From Rhodococcus oryzae (GTDB taxonomy: Bacteria; Actinomycetota; Actinomycetes; Mycobacteriales; Mycobacteriaceae), in NCBI RefSeq assembly GCF_005049235.1, contig NZ_SUMD01000001.1, forward strand, positions 248,001-312,000: a DNA stretch of 64,000 nt. Direction: 5' to 3'. Below the pieces are notes generated by a model. That model saw nothing but the letters and a program-made list of their open reading frames with translations, had not been told where the DNA came from and did not search any database. This document shows, one piece after another, positions 1 to 9,084 of this stretch (its first letter is position 1; the number at the start of each line of letters is the position of its first letter). The position numbers and the translations under genes are program-made.

Positions 1-395
1 AGGCAGGCGTGCAGGTGCAGGTGGTTGTCCGCGGTATCTGCGCGCTCAAGCCAGGGGTGCCGGGACTGAGCGAGAACATCGAGGTCCGTTCGATTCTCGG
101 GAGGTTCCTCGAACACTCACGCATCCTGCATTTCGTCGGCGCGGAGGAATTCTGGATCGGCAGCGCGGACATGATGCACCGAAATCTCGACCGGCGGGTG
201 GAGGTGATGGCCCAGGTGAAGGATCCGCGGCTGTCCCGTCAGCTCGGCGACATCTTCGACTCCGCTCTCGACCCGACCACCCGATGCTGGGTGCTCCAGT
301 CCGACGGGCACTGGGCGGCCTCGCCCGCCAGGGGTGAAAGCGTGCGCGAGCACCAGCAGGAGCTGATGCGCGGCCGCCGAGCGATCGGCTCGTAG
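1..395 (+). CDS. ppk: Polyphosphate kinase, C-terminal end (partial)
   Basis: Only the last ~130 codons are inside the window; the frame is open to the left edge, so the gene starts outside. Polyphosphate kinase 1 makes long-chain polyphosphate from ATP. The visible part is the second phospholipase-D-like catalytic domain: it contains the conserved [18 protein letters not shown] stretch, the GRFLEHSR motif and the [19 protein letters not shown] block typical of the Ppk1 C-terminus. The next gene, mutT1, follows on the same strand after 33 bases, the same neighbours as in mycobacteria. The identification is firm; nothing can be said about the N-terminal half. Confidence 0.93.
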   Translation, partial: AGVQVQVVVRGICALKPGVPGLSENIEVRSILGRFLEHSRILHFVGAEEFWIGSADMMHRNLDRRVEVMAQVKDPRLSRQLGDIFDSALDPTTRCWVLQSDGHWAASPARGESVREHQQELMRGRRAIGS

Positions 396-428
396 GAACG
401 TTTTCCGGCCACCACAGGAAGGCAGCCA

Positions 429-1355
429 GTGAGCTCGAAGTCGGATCGACCCATCAAGGCCAATATCTTCGCGGCAGGTGCCGTGCTCTGGCGTAAGTCA
501 CCGACCAATCCCTACGAGATCGAGATCGCACTGATCCACCGGCCGAAGTACGACGACTGGTCCTTCCCCAAGGGCAAGCTCGACCCCGGGGAGACGCCGA
601 TCGTCGCGGCGCTGCGAGAGGTACAGGAGGAGACCGGGCTACGGGTGCGCCTGGACCGGCGCGTGACCCGGGTCGCCTACGAGATCCCCGGCCACCGCAA
701 GCGCAAGCGGGTCGACTACTGGGCCGCCGAATCACTCGGGGGCGAGTTCGTACCGAATCCCGAGGTCGACGAGCTCCGGTGGGTGGCACCCGAGGACGTG
801 GCGGGCGAACTCTCGTACTCGGTGGACGGCAAGGTGATGCGCCGGTTCCTCCGTGTTCCCGCCGACACCACCACCATGCTCGTCGTCCGGCACGGCAAGG
901 CCGGACGACGGAAGGACTCACCGGACGACGCGCTACGACCGCTGGACGAGCTCGGGCGCGTCCAGGCAGAGGCGCTGGTGCCCCAGCTCCTCGCCTTCGG
1001 TGCGACGGCGGTCCATTCAGCCGATCGCATCCGCTGCGAGCAGACGGTGGAACCGCTGGCACGTGCGCTGGGCACCGATATCGTGGCGGAACCGCTGCTC
1101 TCGGAGGAGGCGTACGCGGAGGATCCGGCGGCGGCCCGGTCCCGCGTGCGGAAGATCGCCACGCTCGGCGGCGTCCAGGTGATCTGCAGTCAGAGCGGGG
1201 TGATCCCCGACCTGCTGAGCTGGTGGGCGGAACGGGACGGGATCACCCTGCCGCCTGCCCGCAACCGGAAGGCCAGCACCTGGGTTCTCTCGTTCTCCGG
1301 GGGCAAGCTGGTGGACGCCAGCCACATCGACAGCCCGCTGCCCGAGAACACCTGA
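429..1355 (+). CDS. mutT1: MutT1-like Nudix hydrolase with histidine phosphatase domain
   Basis: 308 residues with two domains. Residues 1-140 are a Nudix fold with a complete Nudix box (about residues 49-71: G-x5-E-x7-REVQEETGL). Residues ~148-300 are a histidine phosphatase (phosphoglycerate-mutase type) domain opening with the RHG signature (LVVRHGKAGRR). This arrangement is that of mycobacterial MutT1, which hydrolyses 8-oxo-(d)GTP and diadenosine polyphosphates and so cleans the nucleotide pool. The GTG start at 429 is supported by AGGAAGG eight bases upstream. It lies downstream of ppk and convergent with hupB, with a hairpin between the two. Confidence 0.9.
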   Translation: MSSKSDRPIKANIFAAGAVLWRKSPTNPYEIEIALIHRPKYDDWSFPKGKLDPGETPIVAALREVQEETGLRVRLDRRVTRVAYEIPGHRKRKRVDYWAAESLGGEFVPNPEVDELRWVAPEDVAGELSYSVDGKVMRRFLRVPADTTTMLVVRHGKAGRRKDSPDDALRPLDELGRVQAEALVPQLLAFGATAVHSADRIRCEQTVEPLARALGTDIVAEPLLSEEAYAEDPAAARSRVRKIATLGGVQVICSQSGVIPDLLSWWAERDGITLPPARNRKASTWVLSFSGGKLVDASHIDSPLPENT

Positions 1356-1374
1356 GGCGGCCACCGATCCGACG

Positions 1375-1406
1375 GAGGGCGGCGACGGTTTCCCGTTGCC
1401 GCCCTC
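1375..1406. terminator. Bidirectional hairpin between mutT1 and hupB
   Basis: GAGGGCGGCGACGG (1375-1388), loop TTTC, then CCGTTGCCGCCCTC (1393-1406): a 14-bp stem with one G-T pair, located between convergent genes. There is no clear T tract, which is common for actinobacterial terminators. Confidence 0.6.
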
Positions 1407-1439
1407 GATCTCGTGCGAGGCACGAGTAGTCGGTCGTGC

Positions 1440-2153
1440 CTACTTCTTGCGAGCGGGCGCCTTCTTGGCCGGAGCCTTCTTCGCGGGCGCCTTCTTGGCC
1501 GGAGCCTTCTTGGCCGGTGCCGCCTTCTTGGCGACGACCTTCTTGGCCGGAGCCTTCTTCGCCGGCGCCGCCTTCTTCACGACCGCCTTCTTCGCGGGCG
1601 CCGCCTTCTTCACGACCGCCTTCTTGGCCGGTGCCGCCTTCTTCGCCACGACCTTCTTGGCCGGAGCCTTCTTCGCGGGCGCCGCCTTCTTCACGACCGC
1701 CTTCTTGGCCGGTGCCGCCTTCTTCGCGACAACCTTCTTGGCCGGAGCCTTCTTCGCGGGCGCCGCCTTCTTGGCCGCAACCTTCTTCGCTGCGGTCTTC
1801 TTCGCCGCTGCCTTCTTCGCAGGTGCGGCGGCCGCCGAGCCACGCTTGACCGCGGGTCCGCTGGCCGGAAGCTTCTGGCTACCGGCGATCACGGCCTTGA
1901 ACTGGGCGCCAGGACGGAACGCCGGCACCGAGGTCGGCTTGACCTTGACGGTCTCGCCGGTGCGCGGGTTGCGCGCGACGCGGGCCGCACGGCGACGCTG
2001 CTCGAAGACGCCGAAGCCGGTGATCGTGACGCTCTCGCCCCTGTGCACGGCGCGCACGATGGTGTCGACAATGTGCTCGACCGCATCGGTGGCTGTACGG
2101 CGATCCGAGTCCAACCGTTCGGTCAAGATGTCAATGAGCTCTGCTTTGTTCAT
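1440..2153 (-). CDS. hupB: HupB, HU-type nucleoid protein with Lys/Ala-rich tail
   Basis: 237 residues from the ATG at 2153 (MNKAELID, the usual HU start; GGAGGA lies six bases upstream, so the longer frame to 2168 is not used). Residues 1-90 are a canonical HU/IHF DNA-binding domain, including [21 protein letters not shown] and the VPAFRPG turn. The remainder is a low-complexity tail of [15 protein letters not shown] repeats, visible at DNA level as a repetitive tract (about 1440-1840). This fusion is the HupB/Lsr2-era nucleoid protein of mycobacteria and relatives; it compacts DNA, and the tail binds nucleic acid and is often acetylated. The tandem tail makes its length prone to variation between strains. 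Confidence 0.95.
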   Translation of the reverse strand: MNKAELIDILTERLDSDRRTATDAVEHIVDTIVRAVHRGESVTITGFGVFEQRRRAARVARNPRTGETVKVKPTSVPAFRPGAQFKAVIAGSQKLPASGPAVKRGSAAAAPAKKAAAKKTAAKKVAAKKAAPAKKAPAKKVVAKKAAPAKKAVVKKAAPAKKAPAKKVVAKKAAPAKKAVVKKAAPAKKAVVKKAAPAKKAPAKKVVAKKAAPAKKAPAKKAPAKKAPAKKAPARKK

Positions 2154-2307
2154 GGAAGTCCTCCGCAAACTGATGGCCCATTGTCGGACCGACTAGCAAA
2201 CACGGTAATCCGGAAAAGGGCAAGAGTCTATGTGCCACGCCAATTCTCATGTCCCTCTCAGCGGCGTGGCACCCTCTTTCGTGCCTGAATCCCGTTAGTC
2301 GGTCGTA

Positions 2308-2919
2308 TTAGTTTCCCTCGGCAACCCGTGCCGGGAGGGTGGCAGGTTTCCATGACGGCCTTGACTTTTCGAACTCCGAAATCGCATCTACCTGCCGCAA
2401 TGTCAATCCGATATCGTCCAGACCCTCGAGTAGACGCCACCGTGTGTAGTCATCAATGTTGAAGCGCACCACCAGCGTTCCTGCGGTCACCGTGCGCTCC
2501 GTGAGATCCACAACAATTTCGAGACCGGGCTGCTCTTCAAGCAACTTCCAGAGCAGTTCGACGTCCGACTGGTCGACCTGAGCGGCCAGCAGGCCGGCCT
2601 TGCCGGAGTTGCCGCGGAAGATGTCCGCGAAGCGAGAGGCGATCACTACGCGAAATCCGTAGTCCGATAGCGCCCACACCGCGTGCTCACGGGACGAGCC
2701 GGTGCCGAAGTCCGGACCCGCGACGAGAACCGAGCCCTTGTCGTACGGCGGAATGTTCAGGATGAACTCGGGGTCGGCCCGCCAGCCCGCGAAGAGGCCC
2801 TCCTCGAAACCGCTACGAGAGACCGACTTTAGGTAGACCGCCGGAATGATCTGGTCGGTGTCGACATTGGAGCGCCGCAGGGGGACGCCGATTCCCTTGT
2901 GTGTCGTAAAGGCTTCCAT
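2308..2919 (-). CDS. leuD: 3-isopropylmalate dehydratase small subunit
   Basis: 203 residues from the ATG at 2919, with AGGAG six bases upstream; the in-frame TTG at 2922 is less likely. LeuD forms the swivel domain of isopropylmalate isomerase and works with LeuC to convert 2- to 3-isopropylmalate in leucine synthesis in the cytoplasm. Family marks include [17 protein letters not shown] near the N-terminus and [15 protein letters not shown] in the middle. It starts 27 bases after leuC on the same strand, so the two form an operon. Length is normal. Confidence 0.95.
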   Translation of the reverse strand: MEAFTTHKGIGVPLRRSNVDTDQIIPAVYLKSVSRSGFEEGLFAGWRADPEFILNIPPYDKGSVLVAGPDFGTGSSREHAVWALSDYGFRVVIASRFADIFRGNSGKAGLLAAQVDQSDVELLWKLLEEQPGLEIVVDLTERTVTAGTLVVRFNIDDYTRWRLLEGLDDIGLTLRQVDAISEFEKSRPSWKPATLPARVAEGN

Positions 2920-2946
2920 CAAATACTCCTGTCGTTCCGGTGGTCT

Positions 2947-4380
2947 TCAGTCCAGGTCCGCGGGCGCCGAGAGCGTGCCTCGCACCGCCGTCGCAGCCGC
3001 AACCAGCGGCGAGACGAGATGGGTCCGCCCGCCCTTGCCCTGCCTACCTTCGAAATTCCGGTTGGAAGTCGATGCCGAGCGCTCACCCGAGGACAGCTGA
3101 TCGGGATTCATGCCGAGACACATCGAGCACCCCGCCTGCCGCCATTCCGCACCCGCTGCGGTGAAGATCTCACCGAGGCCCTCCTTCTCGGCCTGCGCAC
3201 GAACCCTCATCGAGCCGGGGACGACCAGCATCCGCACGCTCTCGGCCACCTTGCGACCCTTCAGCACGCCCGCCACGGCCCGAAGGTCCTCGATCCGGCC
3301 ATTGGTGCAGGAACCGACGAAGACCGTGTCCACGGCGATCTCACGCAGCGGAGTGCCTGCCGTCAGACCCATGTAGGTCAACGCCTTCTCGGCGGCCTGC
3401 CGTTCGCTCTCGTCGACCATCTGCGTGGGATCCGGCACCGAGTCGCCGAGCGGCGCGCCCTGGGCCGGGTTGGTCCCCCAGGTGACGAACGGGGTCAGCG
3501 AGTTCGCGTCGATGTAGACCTCTTGGTCGAAAGTCGCGCCCTCGTCGGTCTTCAGCTGCTCCCACGCCGCGACGGCGGCATCCCAGTCCGCGCCCTGCGG
3601 CGCGTGCGGCCGTCCCTTGATGAACTCGTAGGTGATCTCGTCGGGCGCGATCATGCCCGCGCGGGCACCGGCCTCGATCGACATGTTGCAGACCGTCATT
3701 CGGGCTTCCATCGACATTTGACGGATTGCCGATCCGCGGTACTCCAGCACATAGCCCTGGCCGCCGCCTGTCCCGATCTTCGCGATGACGGCGAGCACGA
3801 CGTCCTTGCTCGTCACCCCGGGCTGGAGTTCGCCGTCGACGTTGATCGCCATCGTCTTGAACGGGCGCAGCGACAGCGTCTGGGTCGCCATCACGTGCTC
3901 GACCTCGCTGGTACCGATTCCCATTGCGAGAGCACCGAAGGCGCCGTGGGTGGAGGTGTGGCTGTCGCCGCACACCACCGTCATGCCGGGCTGGGTCAGG
4001 CCCAGCTGCGGACCGACGACGTGCACGATGCCCTGATCGAGGTCGCCCATCGGGTACAGGCGGACACCGAACTCCTCGCAATTGCGACGAAGGGTCTCGA
4101 CCTGGATACGGGAGACCGGGTCCGCGATCGGCTTGTCGATGTCGATGGTCGGGACGTTGTGGTCCTCGGTGGCGATCATGAGATCGGGGCGGCGCAATGG
4201 CCTGCCCGCCAACCGAAGGCCGTCGAAGGCTTGAGGACTGGTCACTTCGTGTATGAGATGCAGATCGATGTAGATGAGGTCCGGGTTGCGCGAGGCGCCC
4301 TCCCCCTCGCCCTGGACGACGACATGCTCGTCCCACACCTTCTCTGCCAGGGTGCGCTTTCTACTGACCATGTTCTCCAC
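2947..4380 (-). CDS. leuC: 3-isopropylmalate dehydratase large subunit
   Basis: 477 residues, an aconitase-type [4Fe-4S] enzyme. The cluster cysteines are visible in VGSCTNGR and in the CSMCLGMN pair near the C-terminus; [13 protein letters not shown] and the [14 protein letters not shown] opening are typical of LeuC. With LeuD it performs the second step of leucine synthesis. A strong ribosome site (GGTGGAGAAC) precedes the ATG at 4380. The gene is divergent from an IclR regulator whose relatives (LtbR in Corynebacterium, NdgR in Streptomyces) control leuCD, so regulation from the shared 130-base gap is likely. Confidence 0.96.
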   Translation of the reverse strand: MENMVSRKRTLAEKVWDEHVVVQGEGEGASRNPDLIYIDLHLIHEVTSPQAFDGLRLAGRPLRRPDLMIATEDHNVPTIDIDKPIADPVSRIQVETLRRNCEEFGVRLYPMGDLDQGIVHVVGPQLGLTQPGMTVVCGDSHTSTHGAFGALAMGIGTSEVEHVMATQTLSLRPFKTMAINVDGELQPGVTSKDVVLAVIAKIGTGGGQGYVLEYRGSAIRQMSMEARMTVCNMSIEAGARAGMIAPDEITYEFIKGRPHAPQGADWDAAVAAWEQLKTDEGATFDQEVYIDANSLTPFVTWGTNPAQGAPLGDSVPDPTQMVDESERQAAEKALTYMGLTAGTPLREIAVDTVFVGSCTNGRIEDLRAVAGVLKGRKVAESVRMLVVPGSMRVRAQAEKEGLGEIFTAAGAEWRQAGCSMCLGMNPDQLSSGERSASTSNRNFEGRQGKGGRTHLVSPLVAAATAVRGTLSAPADLD

Positions 4381-4480
4381 CTCTCAGTGTGACTAGTGCG
4401 TCCCGGACATCGGGCGGCCTGGAGTGCGCCACTTCCATCATCTCCCCGATCACGCCCGATCGAAGCCGTCCGAATTTCCA

Positions 4481-4504
4481 TCTCAGAATGCGAGACGGTA
4501 GTAT
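4481..4504 (+). promoter_or_regulatory. Leaderless promoter and palindrome between leuC and the IclR gene
   Basis: TAGTAT at 4499-4504 ends six bases before the ATG of the IclR gene, with no Shine-Dalgarno sequence, so the mRNA probably begins at the start codon. Just upstream, TCTC-AGAATGC-GAGA (4481-4495) is a short inverted repeat lying between the -35 and -10 positions. It is a reasonable place for autoregulation and for control of leuCD, but the operator role is inferred. Confidence 0.5.
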
Positions 4505-4510
4505 CGCCCT

Positions 4511-5230
4511 ATGAGACAGCATAGCGGCTCCCCCGCCTCGAGCGGGATCGGGGTGCTCGACAAGGCGATGACCGTTCTCCACGCCGTTGCGGAGCAGCCC
4601 TGCAACCTCGGAGAGCTGTGCGCCCGCACGGGTCTGCCCCGGGCGACGGCTCATCGACTGGCGGTCGGCCTCGAGGTGCACCGGCTCCTCGCCCGCGACG
4701 GCGACGGACTCTGGCGCCCGGGCCCCGGGCTTGCGGAGTTGGCCCCGACCGCACACGACAGCCTCCTCGAGGCGGCCTCCATGATCCTGCCGCGACTGCG
4801 CGAGATCACCGGCGAGAGTGTGCAGCTGTACCGCAGGGAGGGCACCCAGCGGGTGTGTGTGGCCTCCATGGAGCCGCCGACCGGCCTCCGGGACACGGTA
4901 CTGGTCGGCGCACGCCTGCCGATGACCGCCGGCTCGGGAGCCAAGGTGCTGCTGGCATGGGCGGATCCGCAGACCCAGCGGGCGGTGCTGGCCGACGCGC
5001 TCTTCAGCGAGCGGGCACTGCTCGAGGTGCGCAAGCGGGGCTGGGCGCAGAGCGCGGCCGAGCGCGAACCCGGTGTGGCGAGCGTCGCGGCGCCGGTGCG
5101 CGACGGCGCGGGCGCGGTGATCGCGGCGATCTCGGTCTCGGGCCCGATCGACCGAATGGGCAGGCGCCCCGGCGCCCGCTGGGCCGCCGACCTCCTCGCC
5201 GCCGCGGACGCACTCCACAAACGCCTGTAG
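4511..5230 (+). CDS. IclR-family regulator, LtbR/NdgR type
   Basis: 239 residues. Residues ~15-75 form an IclR winged helix-turn-helix (NLGELCARTGLPRATAHRLA), and residues ~90-235 form the IclR effector-binding domain (AGSGAKVLLAW and the VASVAAPVRDGAGAVIAAISVSGP signature). Its position, divergent from leuCD, matches M. tuberculosis Rv2989 and the LtbR/NdgR regulators of leucine synthesis. It is likely translated from a leaderless mRNA. The effector cannot be read from the sequence; leucine or an intermediate is the inference from the family. Confidence 0.85.
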   Translation: MRQHSGSPASSGIGVLDKAMTVLHAVAEQPCNLGELCARTGLPRATAHRLAVGLEVHRLLARDGDGLWRPGPGLAELAPTAHDSLLEAASMILPRLREITGESVQLYRREGTQRVCVASMEPPTGLRDTVLVGARLPMTAGSGAKVLLAWADPQTQRAVLADALFSERALLEVRKRGWAQSAAEREPGVASVAAPVRDGAGAVIAAISVSGPIDRMGRRPGARWAADLLAAADALHKRL

Positions 5231-5306
5231 CCGCCTGCGCGTCCGGTGTGGCCCATGGCACAGTGCATGCGAGAACAGGTTCCAATCCCCATGGGAGGAC
5301 AGCGCA

Positions 5307-5804
5307 GTGGGCACCAACCAACGTAGCCAGATCACGATGAACGACGACGAGATCGCCGGATTCATCGAGCGCAGCCGGATCGCCACCTTGGCGACGGTGG
5401 GCGCGAAGGGTGCGCCGCACCTGATCGCCATGTGGTACGCCGTGATCGACGGTGAGATCTGGTTCGAGACGAAGTCGAAATCACAGAAGGCCGTCAACCT
5501 ACGCCGGGACAACCGGATCACCGTGATGATCGAGGACGGTGACACCTACGACACCCTGCGCGGCATCTCCATCGAGGGCACCGCCGAGATCGTCGACGAC
5601 CGAGACGCCCTCTGGCAGGTCGGCGTCAGCATCTGGGAGCGCTACACGGGCCCGTACTCCACCGACGTGGACCCGGCGATCGAGATGATGCTCAACAAGC
5701 GGGTCGCCGTGCGGGTGAAGATCGATCGCATCCGGTCCTGGGATCACCGCAAGCTCGGATTGCCCCAGATGCCCGTTGGCGGCACCACCGCGGCCTTCCT
5801 GTAG
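5307..5804 (+). CDS. Pyridoxamine 5'-phosphate oxidase-like flavin/F420 family protein
   Basis: 165 residues with the split-barrel PNPOx fold: an N-terminal helix (DDEIAGFIERSRIATLATVG) followed by GAPHLIAMWYAVIDGEIWFETKSKSQKAVNLRRDNRITVMIEDG and a final LPQMPVGGTTAAFL. It corresponds in place and sequence style to Rv2991 of M. tuberculosis. Members bind FMN or F420 and the substrate is usually unknown, so I assign no reaction. The GTG start at 5307 is set by GGGAGGAC six bases upstream. Confidence 0.8.
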   Translation: MGTNQRSQITMNDDEIAGFIERSRIATLATVGAKGAPHLIAMWYAVIDGEIWFETKSKSQKAVNLRRDNRITVMIEDGDTYDTLRGISIEGTAEIVDDRDALWQVGVSIWERYTGPYSTDVDPAIEMMLNKRVAVRVKIDRIRSWDHRKLGLPQMPVGGTTAAFL

Positions 5805-5890
5805 CGGCGCCACCGCAGAAACCTGCGGGACTTCCCGCGGCGGCGGCGGTACCGTCACGGTGCGACCAAACAGAATGGGAGGAGCGCACC

Positions 5891-6073
5891 GTGACTGACT
5901 CCGCGAAGGATCAGAACGAGAACGATCAGATCAAGCAGCAGTTCCGCGAGGCACTAGAGCGCAAGAACCACAAGAACGCTAACCCGACGGCCGCCACGGC
6001 CGGCGATTCGAAGATTCATCACACGCACGGCCCCGCAGATCACAAACGAGAATTCCGCCGCAAGAGCGGCTGA
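5891..6073 (+). CDS. Small DUF5302-like protein
   Basis: 60 residues, charged and probably mostly disordered, with a short conserved helix (KQQFREALERKNHKNAN) and a HHTHGPADHKREFRRKSG tail. The shape matches the actinobacterial DUF5302 family of unknown role. The GTG start has GGGAGGAG at good distance. It stands alone, with its own strong terminator directly downstream. Confidence 0.75.
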   Translation: MTDSAKDQNENDQIKQQFREALERKNHKNANPTAATAGDSKIHHTHGPADHKREFRRKSG

Positions 6074-6087
6074 GCATTTCCGAGCGA

Positions 6088-6120
6088 AGGCGCTCACCCG
6101 ACTCGGGTGGGCGCCTTTTT
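6088..6120 (+). terminator. Intrinsic terminator after the DUF5302-like gene
   Basis: AGGCGCTCACCCG (6088-6100), loop ACT, CGGGTGGGCGCCT (6104-6116), then a T run. It is a 13-bp stem with one G-T pair. Confidence 0.85.
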
Positions 6121-6156
6121 CGACGCCGCCCGTTCGAGGTCGAACCGAAGCAAGAA

Positions 6157-6188
6157 AAAGACCCCCTGGCATGTGCCAGAGGGTCTTC
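6157..6188 (-). terminator. Terminator of the tRNA unit
   Basis: On the minus strand, AAGACCCTCTGGCA, loop CA, TGCCAGGGGGTCTT and a T run follow immediately after tRNA-Glu. The hairpin can also act for the plus strand. Confidence 0.8.
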
Positions 6189-6196
6189 TTCATTTG

Positions 6197-6269
6197 TAGC
6201 CCCGACGGGATTCGAACCCGCGCTACCGCCTTGAGAGGGCGGCGTCCTAGGCCGCTAGACGACGGGGCC
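6197..6269 (-). tRNA. tRNA-Glu (CTC anticodon)
   Basis: 73-base cloverleaf. The acceptor arm is GGCCCCG/CGGGGCU with a terminal G-U pair and discriminator A; the anticodon loop is CTCTCAA in a CCGCC/GGCGG stem; the T arm is GCGGG-TTCGAAT-CCCGT. CCA is not encoded. It sits downstream of gltX, whose product charges this tRNA, as in mycobacteria. Confidence 0.96.
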
Positions 6270-6393
6270 AAGAACACGCTGTACTGATTTGTTGCGCTGC
6301 TGTGGAACTCTTCCGAAGAGAAGTTCCGCATCAGTGGAAGCTCGGCTAGCTTAGCTGGCCGGAGTTCAGAGTCAAAATCGTCTGAACTCTCCG

Positions 6394-6465
6394 CTGGGGT
6401 ACCAGGACTCGAACCTAGAATGGCGGTACCAGAAACCGCTGTGTTGCCAATTACACCATACCCCA
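6394..6465 (-). tRNA. tRNA-Gln (CTG anticodon)
   Basis: 72-base cloverleaf. The acceptor arm is TGGGGTA/TACCCCA with discriminator G; the anticodon loop is TTCTGGT in a GCGGT/ACCGC stem; the T loop is TTCGAGT. In organisms of this type tRNA-Gln is first charged with glutamate by GltX and then amidated by GatCAB, and gatA, gatB and gatC are all in this window. Confidence 0.95.
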
Positions 6466-6555
6466 ATGACCTCGGCGGCTCGCTCAACCTTGCGGCTGTG
6501 CTCTCCGTTTCGGACGAGGAGAACAATAGCAAAGCCCTAGGGCCATTCTCCAAAT

Positions 6556-6593
6556 CGGCTGGTCAGGGGCCTGAAATCGCCCCTGGCCAGCCG
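6556..6593 (-). terminator. Hairpin after gltX
   Basis: CGGCTGGTCAGGGGC (6556-6570) pairs with GCCCCTGGCCAGCCG (6579-6593) with one G-T pair. It lies between the gltX stop and tRNA-Gln. The T tract on the minus strand is weak, so some read-through into the tRNAs is possible. Confidence 0.5.
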
Positions 6594-6603
6594 ACGGGAA
6601 CTC

Positions 6604-8079
6604 CTACTGACCCACCTGAGCGCGTGCCGAGCGCAGCCGGGACATCGTCTTCTCCCGGCCGAGCAGCTCCATCGACTCATAGAGCGGCGGGCTGATGTGC
6701 GAGCCTGTCACCGCGACCCGCACGGGCGCAAAGGCCTTGCGCGGCTTGAGTTCCAGGCCATCGATGAGAGCGGCCTTGAGAGACTCCTCCAGGTCCGCGC
6801 TCACCCAGTTCGACGTCGCCTCGAGCGCGGCGATCGTGGCGTCGAGCACGGGAGCGGAATCCGCGCCCAGGTTCTTCGCGGCCGCGGCCGGATCGATCGC
6901 GAACTCGGACTCGTCCACGAAGAGGAACTTGAGCAGGTCCCACGCATCGGCGAGGACGACGATGCGCGTCTGCACCAGTTCGGCTGCGACGGCGAACGAG
7001 GCCTCGTCGAGCGCGTCCACGGGATGACCGTGCCCGGCCAGGAAGGCCCGCAGCCGCGCCGCAAAGTCCGCGGGGTCGAGCAACCGGATGTGCTCGGCGT
7101 TGATCGCGTCGGCCTTCTTCTGGTCGAAACGCGCCGGATTGGAATTGACCTTCGAGATGTCGAAGGCCTCGACCATCTCGGCGAGCGAAAACACATCGCG
7201 ATCGTCCGCGATGCCCCAGCCGAGCAGAGCCAGGTAGTTGAGCAGGCCCTCGGGGATGAAGCCGCGGTCCCGATGGATGAACAGGTTCGACTCGGGGTCG
7301 CGCTTGGAGAGCTTCTTGTTGCCCTGTCCCATCACGAACGGGAGGTGACCGAACTCCGGGGTGAGCTCCGCGACGCCGATCCGCTGCAGCGCCTCGTAGA
7401 GGGCCAGCTGGCGCGGCGTCGACGAGAGCAGGTCCTCGCCACGCAGCACGTGGGTGATCTTCATCAGCGCGTCGTCCACGGGGTTCACAAGGGTGTACAG
7501 CGGAATGCCGTTCCCTCGGGTGAGCGCGAAATCGGGCACCGTGCCCGCCTTGAAGGTGGTCTCGCCGCGAACCAGGTCATTCCAGGTCAGATCGTGATCG
7601 GGCATCCGCAACCGCACGACGGGCTTACGCCCTTCGTCGAGGTATGCCTGACGCTGCTCGGCGGTCAGATCGCGATCGAAATTGTCGTACCCGAGCTTGG
7701 GGTCACGGCCGGCCGCCTTGTGCCGCTCCTCGACCTCCTCGGGGGTGGAGAAGGACTCATATGCCTCCCCCGCCGCCAGCAGCTTCGCGACGACCTCGAG
7801 GTGCAGGTCTCGTCGCTGCGACTGGCGGTACGGCGCGTACGGGCCGCCGACCTCGGGACCCTCGTCCCAGGTCAGGCCGAGCCAGTTCAGCGCGTCGAGG
7901 ATCGCCTGATAGGACTCCTCCGAGTCCCTCGCGGCGTCGGTGTCCTCGATGCGGAAGACGAACTTGCCGCCGTGGTGCCGGGCATAGGCCCAGTTGAACA
8001 GGGCCGTACGGATCAGCCCGACATGGGGCGTGCCGGTCGGCGAGGGACAGAAACGAACACGCACTTCGCTGGAGGTCAT
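6604..8079 (-). CDS. gltX: Glutamyl-tRNA synthetase
   Basis: 491 residues, class I synthetase. The HIGH-type motif is in [19 protein letters not shown] at the N-terminus, with FRIEDTD after it, and the KMSKS-type loop is KLSKRD near residue 245. The C-terminal helical anticodon-binding domain is complete. It charges tRNA-Glu and, in bacteria with GatCAB and without GlnRS, also tRNA-Gln. It lies downstream of the FAH-family gene (about 100 bases apart) on the same strand and upstream of its two tRNA substrates. Confidence 0.96.
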   Translation of the reverse strand: MTSSEVRVRFCPSPTGTPHVGLIRTALFNWAYARHHGGKFVFRIEDTDAARDSEESYQAILDALNWLGLTWDEGPEVGGPYAPYRQSQRRDLHLEVVAKLLAAGEAYESFSTPEEVEERHKAAGRDPKLGYDNFDRDLTAEQRQAYLDEGRKPVVRLRMPDHDLTWNDLVRGETTFKAGTVPDFALTRGNGIPLYTLVNPVDDALMKITHVLRGEDLLSSTPRQLALYEALQRIGVAELTPEFGHLPFVMGQGNKKLSKRDPESNLFIHRDRGFIPEGLLNYLALLGWGIADDRDVFSLAEMVEAFDISKVNSNPARFDQKKADAINAEHIRLLDPADFAARLRAFLAGHGHPVDALDEASFAVAAELVQTRIVVLADAWDLLKFLFVDESEFAIDPAAAAKNLGADSAPVLDATIAALEATSNWVSADLEESLKAALIDGLELKPRKAFAPVRVAVTGSHISPPLYESMELLGREKTMSRLRSARAQVGQ

Positions 8080-8181
8080 GGCTCACTTGGGTCGGAGGGG
8101 GAATCGGTCCCCTACAGGCTAGTCTTCCCCGCCCCCACCCGGCCCGGCAGTGACCACCGACCCGTCGCCACGCAGCAGGAC

Positions 8182-8955
8182 TCAGCCCTTGGCGGCCACC
8201 GGGTTGGCGAGGGTGCCGATCCCCTCGATGGTGACGCTCACGGTGTCGCCCGCGACGATCGGGCCGACCCCCTCGGGGGTGCCGGTCAGGATGACGTCGC
8301 CGGGGAGCAGCGTCATCACCGCGGAGACCCACTCGATGATCTTCGGGATGTCGTGCAGCAGAAGCGAAGTCCGGCTGCGCTGCTTGACCTCACCGTCGAC
8401 ATCCGTCTTGATCTCGAGATCGGAGGCGTCGAGGGAGGTCTCGATCCACGGTCCGAGCGGGCAGAACGTGTCGTGCCCCTTGGCCCTGGTCCACTGACCG
8501 TCCTGGCGCTGATGATCGCGCGCGGAGACATCGTTCGCGGCGGTGTAGCCGAGCACCACGTCGAGCGCCTTCGCGGCGGGCACGTCCTTGCAGGGACGCC
8601 CGATGACGATCGCGAGCTCGCCCTCGTAGTGCACCTCATTCGAGCTGGGCGGCAACATGATCGGCACGCCGGGGCCGATGATCGAGGTATTCGGCTTGAG
8701 GAAGATCACCGGATCCTCGGGCGCCTCGGAACCCATCTCGGCCGCGTGGGCCGCGTAGTTCTTACCGATGCAGATCACCTTGCTGGCCAGGATCGGCGCG
8801 AGCAGCCGGACATCGGCGAGCGGCCAGCTCCGGCCGGTGAAGGTCGGGTTGCCGAACGGATGCTCGGCAATCTCCTTCGCGGTCTGCGCGTCGCCCTCCC
8901 CTTCGATGGAAACAAAGGCGACCCCATCAGGGCTGGCGATTCGACCTAGACGCAT
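8182..8955 (-). CDS. Fumarylacetoacetate hydrolase (FAH) family protein
   Basis: 257 residues. The FAH fold is shown by GKNYAAHAAEMG, by the metal-binding HYEGELAIVIG (two Glu) and by the later Asp in GYTAANDVSARDHQ. Family members include acylpyruvases, oxaloacetate decarboxylases and hydroxyheptadiene-dioate isomerases; which reaction applies cannot be decided here. It matches Rv2993c by position, and gltX follows in the same direction. A TAGACT box six bases before the ATG suggests a leaderless mRNA. Confidence 0.85.
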   Translation of the reverse strand: MRLGRIASPDGVAFVSIEGEGDAQTAKEIAEHPFGNPTFTGRSWPLADVRLLAPILASKVICIGKNYAAHAAEMGSEAPEDPVIFLKPNTSIIGPGVPIMLPPSSNEVHYEGELAIVIGRPCKDVPAAKALDVVLGYTAANDVSARDHQRQDGQWTRAKGHDTFCPLGPWIETSLDASDLEIKTDVDGEVKQRSRTSLLLHDIPKIIEWVSAVMTLLPGDVILTGTPEGVGPIVAGDTVSVTIEGIGTLANPVAAKG

Positions 8956-8961
8956 GTCGGC

Positions 8962-8967
8962 AGTCTA
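8962..8967 (-). promoter_or_regulatory. Leaderless -10 box of the FAH-family gene
   Basis: On the minus strand TAGACT is followed by six bases (GCCGAC) and then the ATG at 8955, with no Shine-Dalgarno sequence. Confidence 0.5.
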
Positions 8968-9084
8968 TCGGCCGCGACCGAGGCTGCCCGCGTCCGCCCG
9001 TGGCGCGCAGCCGGGACGGCGCGATACACTCGATCCCAAATTCCATTCTATAAGATTCTCATTCCATATATTGGGACGGCTTGC

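Noticed and set aside
1413-2288. Long plus-strand frames opposite hupB, rich in Arg/Leu or Phe/Ala
   Set aside because: They are mirror images of the KKAPAKK repeat on the minus strand and have no protein features of their own.
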